Source: Clostridiaceae bacterium
Lineage (GTDB): Bacteria > Bacillota > Clostridia > Oscillospirales > Butyricicoccaceae
Length of the DNA stretch: 64,000 bases
Assembly (NCBI GenBank): GCA_018383195.1
Contig: JAGZOP010000001.1
Location: 186,001-250,000 of the forward strand
Reading direction: 5' to 3'
Shown here in pieces: positions 59,955 to 64,000 of this stretch. The notes under the pieces are model-generated. The model worked only from the letters and a program-made list of their open reading frames with translations, was not told the DNA's origin and did no database searches. A program made the translations under genes and the position numbers. Position 1 is the stretch's first letter, and every line of letters begins with the position of its first letter.

Positions 59955-60752
59955 TCAACCGTTCGAAGGGATATACTTCTCGATAATCTTATCGATTGTA
60001 CCGTCTTCCTTCAGCTCGCGGATTGCGGTGTTCACCTTGTCGAGCAGCTCAGGGTTCTCCTTAGAAATGCCGATTGCGTAATCCTCTACCGCAAACTCAG
60101 TTTCCAGAATCTTTAGACCCTCATTCTGCGCAACGTAGTTCTTCGCCGGCTCGTTGTCAATAACAACGCAGTCGATCTGACCGTTCTTAAGCGCTTCTAC
60201 CGCAACCGGACCACTGGTGAACTTCTGCACATTTTCCTCGCCGAAGCCGCCGTTCTCAGGCGTATCCGAGCAGTAGATGTCACCGGTCGTGCCCTGCTGT
60301 ACGCCGATCAGCTTGCCAGTCATATCCTCAAGAGTCTTAATCTCGGAATCCTCCAGCACAATGACAACCTGTACGCCAGTTGCATAGGAATCGGTGAAGT
60401 TTACCTTTTCCTCACGGTCCGGGGTCACGCTCAGACCTTCCATAACAATGTCTGCCTGACCGGTCTGCGCCGCAGCAATGGCAGGGTCAAAGTCCATATC
60501 GTTAATCTGCAACTCCATGCCCAGCTTGTCCGCAATCGCCTGCGCAATGTCAGGGTCAATACCAACAACCTTGTCGCCTTCGTAGTATTCGTATGGCGGG
60601 AAGGTTGCATTGGTAGACATCACAAGGGTTTCACCGGAAGTACCCGAAGCCGATGCGTCGCTGCCATCAGCCGCAGGCTTATCGCCGCCGCAGGCGGTCA
60701 GTGCGCCGGTCATCATCATTGCAGCCAGCGCCAATGCAATTTTCTTTTTCAT
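59955..60752 (-). CDS. Amino-acid ABC transporter substrate-binding lipoprotein
   Basis: A 265-residue secreted lipoprotein of SBP family 3. Lipobox GALTAC at Cys21. Mature part: LVMSTNATFPPYEYYEGDKVVGIDPDIAQAIADKLG, QADIVMEGLSVTPDREEKVNFTDSY and GVQQGTTGDIY, the family pattern for polar amino acids. ATG 60752 follows GAGGAGG; a longer frame to 60770 is less likely. First gene of the uptake operon, with a promoter at 60820-60847. Confidence 0.95.
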   Translation of the reverse strand: MKKKIALALAAMMMTGALTACGGDKPAADGSDASASGTSGETLVMSTNATFPPYEYYEGDKVVGIDPDIAQAIADKLGMELQINDMDFDPAIAAAQTGQADIVMEGLSVTPDREEKVNFTDSYATGVQVVIVLEDSEIKTLEDMTGKLIGVQQGTTGDIYCSDTPENGGFGEENVQKFTSGPVAVEALKNGQIDCVVIDNEPAKNYVAQNEGLKILETEFAVEDYAIGISKENPELLDKVNTAIRELKEDGTIDKIIEKYIPSNG

Positions 60753-60819
60753 TTCAGATTTCCTCCTCAAAAGCGCGGGAAATCCACTGTTTTCCGTGCC
60801 TTATTTTTATTATAGTATT

Positions 60820-60847
60820 ATTATACACACTTATAAAAGAATATCAA
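60820..60847 (-). promoter_or_regulatory. Promoter of the amino-acid ABC operon
   Basis: TTGATA (60842-60847), 16 bases, TATAAT (60820-60825) on the minus strand. Confidence 0.6.
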
Positions 60848-61024
60848 GTGCTTTTTGGTCGAATTCTGCGAATTTTGCCCTGATTTTTTTGGTTATTTCG
60901 AGAATTACGCCAATCCGGATTGCATGCTTATGCATAAAACTCTGCATAAATATAGTTTTTACGTTTTTTCTGTATACCGCTGTTTGTCATTCCCTCAATT
61001 CAGGATGGCGCGTTCATACGTTAT

Positions 61025-61053
61025 TTGTCAACCGCAGGAGACTGTGTTATAAT
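61025..61053 (+). promoter_or_regulatory. Promoter of the MBOAT operon
   Basis: TTGTCA (61025-61030), 17 bases, TATAAT (61048-61053), 83 bases before the MBOAT start. The rest of the 60848-61024 gap holds nothing recognisable. Confidence 0.65.
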
Positions 61054-61135
61054 AAATTTGCATCAAAATTTTTGACATTACCGGATCGCCGCTGCGGTTT
61101 TCCCGCACGGAACACCGCATGGGGAGCTTCTTGTT

Positions 61136-62593
61136 ATGCTATTTAACTCCTACTTTTTTATTTTTGTGTTTCTGCCGCTCAGCGTCTTGGGGTATTTTGC
61201 CCTGAACCGCCTGACCCGCCCGCGTTACGCAAACTATTTCCTGCTCGCCATGAGCCTCTGGTTCTATGGCGCGAACGATCTGCGCTCACTGCCGATCCTG
61301 CTCATCAGCATTGTCCTCAACTACCTGATCGGCTCCGCCATCCTGACTTCCCCCTACCGGCGCACCAAAACCGTACTGCTTGTCTGCGGTGTGCTGATAA
61401 ACCTCGGAGCGCTCGGGATTTTCAAATATCTGAATTTCTTCCTGTCGAACATATCACTGCTTGCAGGGCAGCCCTATGACCCGATTCAGCTACTTCTGCC
61501 GCTCGGCATCAGTTTTTTCACCTTTCAGCAGATTTCTTACCTTATAGATGCCCGCCGCGGGGATGCACCAAGCTATTCGCTTTCTGAATACGCGCTGTTC
61601 GCGTCCTTTTTCCCCTATGTGACAAGCGGTCCGATCGCGTTCCACTCTGAAATTCTGCCGCAGATTCGGGATGACCGCAAACGCAAGCCGTCTGCCTGCA
61701 ATCTGTCTCGCGGTTTGACCGCGTTCTCATTCGGTCTTTTCAAAAAAGTTCTGGTCGCAGACACGCTCGGAAAAGCCGCCGACTGGGGCTGGGCAAATCT
61801 TGAAAGCCTGAACACCCCGGCGGCGCTGGTTACCATTCTCGCATACAGTTTGCAGCTATACTTTGATTTTGCCGGTTACAGCGATATGGCATCCGGTGTA
61901 GCGCTGTGCTTCAACATTGAGCTGCCCATGAACTTTGATTCTCCCTACCGCGCCCGGAATATTACAGACTTCTGGAAGCGCTGGCACATCACCATGACCC
62001 GCTTCTTTACGCGCTATCTTTATATCCCACTTGGCGGCTCACGGCGAGGACTGGCGCGCACCTGCGTCAACACCATGATCATTTTCCTCATGTCCGGTCT
62101 GTGGCACGGCGCGGCGTGGACGTTTATCCTCTGGGGCGCGCTGCACGGTGTTGCCATGGTGTCATCCCGTCTTATCCAGGCTCGTACCAACCGGCGTCTG
62201 CCGCTTTTCCCCGCTTGGCTGCTCACCTTTGTGTTCGTCAACCTGTGCTGGGTGTTCTTCCGTGCACCGAGCATCACCGCAGGCGGACAGCTTCTTTCCC
62301 GCCTTGCCGCCGGTTGGGGCGCGCTGCCCTCCGGTCTGACCGATTGTTTCCTGACTGCGGAGTTCCAAACGCTCGAGCAGTTTGTGCCGCTTGACCCTGC
62401 GATGTTCGGCACGCTGATTTGCGTGGGATTCCTGCTTGCCGCGCTTGCAGGTTCTGTTTTCCCGCGGAACATGCAGCAGCGCCTGCAAAGCTTCAAGCCG
62501 ACGATGCCGCTCTGTCTCGGGACTGCATGCTTGCTGTTCTGGTCTGTGCTGTCGCTTTCCGGCGTAAGCACCTTCCTGTATTTCACCTTCTGA
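61136..62593 (+). CDS. MBOAT-family O-acyltransferase (AlgI/DltB/PatA-like)
   Basis: A 485-residue membrane acyltransferase with about 10-12 helices. It starts FNSYFFIFVFLPLSVLGYFAL and contains LGISFFTFQQISYLIDARRGD, YFDFAGYSDMASGVALCFNIELPMNFDSPYRARNITDFWKRWHITMTRFF and the catalytic His in FLMSGLWHGAAWTFILWG. Such proteins pass acetyl groups across the membrane to a partner that modifies a cell-surface polymer. The partner is probably the next gene (62604), an SGNH-like protein. Ribosome site is weak (GGGAGC). Confidence 0.92.
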   Translation: MLFNSYFFIFVFLPLSVLGYFALNRLTRPRYANYFLLAMSLWFYGANDLRSLPILLISIVLNYLIGSAILTSPYRRTKTVLLVCGVLINLGALGIFKYLNFFLSNISLLAGQPYDPIQLLLPLGISFFTFQQISYLIDARRGDAPSYSLSEYALFASFFPYVTSGPIAFHSEILPQIRDDRKRKPSACNLSRGLTAFSFGLFKKVLVADTLGKAADWGWANLESLNTPAALVTILAYSLQLYFDFAGYSDMASGVALCFNIELPMNFDSPYRARNITDFWKRWHITMTRFFTRYLYIPLGGSRRGLARTCVNTMIIFLMSGLWHGAAWTFILWGALHGVAMVSSRLIQARTNRRLPLFPAWLLTFVFVNLCWVFFRAPSITAGGQLLSRLAAGWGALPSGLTDCFLTAEFQTLEQFVPLDPAMFGTLICVGFLLAALAGSVFPRNMQQRLQSFKPTMPLCLGTACLLFWSVLSLSGVSTFLYFTF

Positions 62594-62603
62594 GGAGGCC
62601 GCC

Positions 62604-63689
62604 ATGTATAAAAAATATCTTGCTGGTCTGCTGGCATGTGTACTTCTGCTTTTGACACTATGCGGCGCAGCGGTATTCTATCTTGACCCCGCGTTTCAAT
62701 ACCATGCGCCCGGCAGCCGCGGCATCCAAGCCGTCTATTCCAACGAACGCTATCAAAACGCCGGATTTGCAAAAAATCTGGAGTATGACACGGTGATCCT
62801 CGGCTCATCGGTGACGGCAAACTTCCGCCCGTCCCAATTCAACGAGCTGTTCGACGCAAAAACGGTCAAGCTGACCTTTCCCGGCGGATGCTTTCAGGAT
62901 TTTGAAACCGCACTCGACCTGTGCTTTGCAGAGCAGGACGTGAAGCGTGTATTTTGGAGCATTGACCCCAAGCTTCTGATGAGCGATTACGACAACGAGC
63001 CGACACCGCTGCCCGAATACCTTTATAATAAGAATCCGCTGGACGATGTCAAATACCTGCTCAATAAGGATGTCCTGCTCGAGCAGTGCGGCGAAAGCGT
63101 CCTTGCCACCTTTTCCGGCGAAGAACAGGCGCTCGACGATGCATTCACTTGGGACTGGAAGTACGAGTTTTCTCACGAGCACGCGCTCTGGAGTTACATC
63201 CGCCCGGACTGGAACCAAACGCCCGAAGCCGCCAATGCGTATGACAAGCAGATTGACCGCAATCTGGAATGTGTGCTCGGCTTCGTGGAATCCCATCCGG
63301 AAACCGAATTTTATCTGTTCACCCCGCCGTACAGCATGCTGTACTGGGACCGCATCCTGCGTGACGGCAGCTACGCCGCAGTGCTTGCGCTGTACGACCG
63401 CCTGATGACCGAGCTGCCGCAGTATGACAATGTGCACTACTACTGCTTTGCAGTCGATGAAGTGACCATTCCGCTTGGGAATTACACCGATGAGGTGCAT
63501 TATTCGGGCGAAATCAGCCGCTATCTCGCCGAAACCATGGCGGGAAGCGACGGCATGACCGCTGCGGATATTCCATCCATGCACGCATTTTTCCGCGATC
63601 TTGTGGAAAACTACGATTTTGACAGCATGTTCCCCCAGTCTGTACGTGACAATCCCCGTCGGGTGCGCACGCTTGACCCCAACTATTAA
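62604..63689 (+). CDS. Extracytoplasmic SGNH-like acyl-transfer partner
   Basis: A 361-residue protein anchored by one N-terminal helix (GLLACVLLLLTLCGAAVFYL). A nucleophile motif ILGSSVTANF comes early, and a C-terminal DEVHYSGEISRYLAE has the Asp and His spacing of SGNH/AlgX/DltD-like esterase folds. No name fits exactly. It starts 11 bases after the MBOAT gene with AGGAGG, so the two act as an O-acetylation pair for an unidentified wall or exopolysaccharide polymer. Confidence 0.75.
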   Translation: MYKKYLAGLLACVLLLLTLCGAAVFYLDPAFQYHAPGSRGIQAVYSNERYQNAGFAKNLEYDTVILGSSVTANFRPSQFNELFDAKTVKLTFPGGCFQDFETALDLCFAEQDVKRVFWSIDPKLLMSDYDNEPTPLPEYLYNKNPLDDVKYLLNKDVLLEQCGESVLATFSGEEQALDDAFTWDWKYEFSHEHALWSYIRPDWNQTPEAANAYDKQIDRNLECVLGFVESHPETEFYLFTPPYSMLYWDRILRDGSYAAVLALYDRLMTELPQYDNVHYYCFAVDEVTIPLGNYTDEVHYSGEISRYLAETMAGSDGMTAADIPSMHAFFRDLVENYDFDSMFPQSVRDNPRRVRTLDPNY

Positions 63690-63703
63690 AAGGAGGCGTT
63701 TTC

Positions 63704-64000
63704 ATGTCCATCATCCATCTGACCGAAGAAAATTTCGACCAGACCATGCAGTCCGGCTTACCGGTGCTCATTGATTTCTGGGCAGTCTGGTGCATGCCGT
63801 GTACCATGTTCTCCCCCATCATGGAGGATGCCGCAAAGGAGCTCGAAGGACGCGCTATCGTTGCAAAACTGAACATCGACGAGCATCCCAGTCTTGCGCA
63901 GCGATTTCATGTCAGCTCCATCCCGACTGTTGTTGTCGTAAAGGACGGAAAAGAAGTAAACCGTTCGGTCGGTCTTGTACCGCTTGACAAGGTGCTCGCG
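63704..64000 (+). CDS. trxA: Thioredoxin, N-terminal part (runs off the window)
   Basis: Open frame of 99 codons to the window end. It has the thioredoxin fold start (IIHLTEENFDQTMQSGLPVLIDFWA) and the active site WCMPC. The usual sequence is WCGPC; Met for Gly is seen in some clostridial thioredoxins and changes redox potential. The cis-Pro is in SIPTVVVVKDG. AAGGAGG upstream of ATG 63704, 15 bases after the acyl-transfer gene, so same operon. Confidence 0.9.
   Translation, partial: MSIIHLTEENFDQTMQSGLPVLIDFWAVWCMPCTMFSPIMEDAAKELEGRAIVAKLNIDEHPSLAQRFHVSSIPTVVVVKDGKEVNRSVGLVPLDKVLA

Noticed and set aside
1..64000. CRISPR arrays, rRNA genes, replication origin
   Set aside because: No regularly spaced repeats, rRNA sequence or DnaA-box cluster was seen.

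Overview
The window reads as chromosomal DNA of an endospore-forming Clostridia, most likely an Oscillospirales (Ruminococcaceae/Butyricicoccaceae-like) gut anaerobe. This placement is inferred from type III glutamine synthetase, single-chain PurL, SpoIIGA/SigE, SpoVG, DpaA/DpaB, RNase J, NiaR, SLH-domain and LytS/YesN families, fairly high GC, and strong AGGAGG ribosome binding sites. No 16S gene is present to confirm it.

The main discovery is the dipicolinate synthase gene dpaA (spoVFA), which is split into three in-frame pieces by two separate recombinase-carrying elements. Piece 1 (13855-14255, plus a junk tail to 14274) is separated from piece 2 (21162-21512) by a 6.9-kb element, and piece 2 from piece 3 (26640-26783) by a 5.1-kb element. 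Piece 3 overlaps dpaB by ATGA. Precise joining at an 11-bp repeat (AACGCGGTACC) and a 5-bp repeat (CGGGG) restores a 293-residue DpaA with no frameshift or stop. Each element has, just inside its right end, a tiny ORF translationally coupled (ATGA) to a large serine recombinase. This is the layout expected of skin-like elements that excise in the mother cell during sporulation, but here two occupy one gene. Their cargo is metabolic or stress-related, not phage-like: element 1 carries an ECF sigma factor/RsgI-like anti-sigma pair, DUF4956 + VTC proteins, peroxiredoxin, YaaA and a rhodanese; element 2 carries a TAXI-TRAP transporter.

Layout. 1-2139: start of glycogen phosphorylase and a uroporphyrinogen-decarboxylase-like protein. 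2534-9611: AraC regulator, LytS-type kinase, sugar-binding lipoprotein, YesN-type regulator, then a sodium:solute symporter. 9702-13762: thiSFGHE thiamine operon behind two tandem TPP riboswitches, each with its own terminator. 13805-27364: dpaA/dpaB and the two elements. 27415-33149: tRNA-Gly, small Cys-rich ORF, GlnN, DapF, HAD phosphatase, DMT permease. 33271-33709: a 440-bp near-palindrome. 33945-47162: cytidylate-kinase-like protein, MurC, SpoVG, TraX-like protein, PurL, Rpe, SLH protein, YlmH-like protein, BirA. 47228-52795: two AT-rich small genes, NiaR, UgtP-like glycosyltransferase, 3D-domain protein, RNase J. 52897-58129: response regulator, spoIIGA-sigE behind a Spo0A-type promoter, MATE pump, HD protein, YqeC. 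58132-58394: a second large palindrome. 58398-64000: amino-acid ABC transporter, MBOAT + SGNH pair, start of a thioredoxin.

Sporulation links: Spo0A would fire spoIIGA-sigE; SigE/SigK in the mother cell would then drive the recombinases and dpaAB; excision of both elements would reconnect the dpa promoter to intact dpaA and to dpaB. Excision itself is an inference from sequence and has not been shown.
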